Below are positions 6,315-6,420 of a stretch of 6,420 nt of DNA, piece after piece. The DNA lies in assembly GCA_023451915.1 (NCBI GenBank), contig JAEXXS010000169.1, positions 1 through 6,420 of the forward strand. The letters run 5' to 3'. The notes under the pieces are model-generated. The model was not told the DNA's origin and made no database searches. It saw only the letters and a program-made list of their open reading frames with translations. Source of the stretch: Pseudomonadota bacterium (GTDB lineage Bacteria; Pseudomonadota; Alphaproteobacteria; Rhizobiales; Rhizobiaceae). Made by a program: the position numbers and the translations under genes. The number at the start of each line of letters is the position of its first letter. Positions within the stretch are counted from its first letter, which is position 1.

Positions 6315-6420
6315 GCCCAAAGTCGCACGTGCCTGTGGGTGTCCGCCGATCCTCGAATGGTGAGGAATTCGGTACGGTACCTGGACCTAACCGCTCCAGT
6401 CGATCTGTTGGCCAACCGCC
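6315..6420 (+). ncRNA. ssrS: Candidate 6S RNA, 5' part (cut by the window end)
   Basis: 6S RNA is a roughly 160-200 base RNA that binds the housekeeping RNA polymerase by mimicking an open promoter. From a predicted start near 6315, the sequence CCTGTGGGTGTCCGCC (6332-6347) resembles the CTGAGATGTTCGC stretch of E. coli 6S and the CCTGCGGTGTTCGCC type I recall for other proteobacteria. It is followed by a stable stem: CCGATCCTC (6346-6354) pairs with GAGGA and TCGG (6362-6372) across a two-base bulge, with loop GAATGGT. GTCC (6341-6344) can also pair with GGAC (6383-6386) around it. Only about 106 bases are visible, so the closing stem cannot be tested. A protein start at ATG 6357 is the main alternative. 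It lacks a ribosome binding site, and its ATG falls in the hairpin loop. The identification is tentative. Confidence 0.4.

Noticed and set aside
6357..6420. Start of a protein gene at ATG 6357 running off the window
   Set aside because: Only about 21 codons are visible. There is no purine-rich ribosome site before it and the ATG falls in the loop of a stable stem. It is kept only as the alternative to the RNA call.
1..6420. Mobile element, CRISPR array, toxin-antitoxin or defence system
   Set aside because: I see no transposase or integrase motif, no regularly spaced repeats, no small paired toxin/antitoxin-like genes and no compositional break in the window.

Overview
The window looks like a piece of chromosome from an alphaproteobacterium of the order Rhizobiales. 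Brucella/Ochrobactrum relatives are the best guess, based on moderately high GC, the style of the proteins, and the pairing of a DUF1007 protein with a NicO-family transporter. This placement comes from protein resemblance, not from any search. I see no insertion sequence, phage gene, CRISPR array, tRNA or rRNA. All the coding regions are ordinary, intact genes, except that the first is cut by the window edge.

Layout. From 1 to 2116 on the + strand are two genes of homogentisate breakdown, the lower part of tyrosine and phenylalanine catabolism: the 3' part of homogentisate 1,2-dioxygenase (hmgA), then fumarylacetoacetase (fahA), which most likely starts at a TTG codon. The isomerase between these two steps (maiA) is not in the window. 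After a 25-base convergent junction, everything from 2142 to 6131 is on the - strand. Read in the direction of transcription it is an AMI1-like amidase, a LysR-family regulator 5 bases behind it, a hairpin-rich gap, a secreted DUF1007 protein, and a NicO-type nickel/cobalt membrane transporter 8 bases behind that.

The genes form three modules. The first two genes act in one pathway that ends in fumarate and acetoacetate. DUF1007 and NicO almost certainly form a two-gene metal-transport operon: a periplasmic protein with predicted metal-binding features plus an inner-membrane permease. The amidase and LysR gene are probably cotranscribed, and the regulator may act on a long imperfect palindrome (6157-6220) just upstream of the amidase.

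The last 289 bases (6132-6420) hold no complete gene but are rich in structure: the long palindrome, a perfect 6-bp hairpin, a plausible + strand promoter, and downstream of it a foldable sequence that resembles the 5' half of 6S RNA (ssrS), cut by the window end. The 6S call rests on remembered family features and is moderate at best. No clearly novel multi-gene system is visible. The points most worth checking are the palindrome, the 6S candidate, and the metal-site features of the DUF1007/NicO pair.
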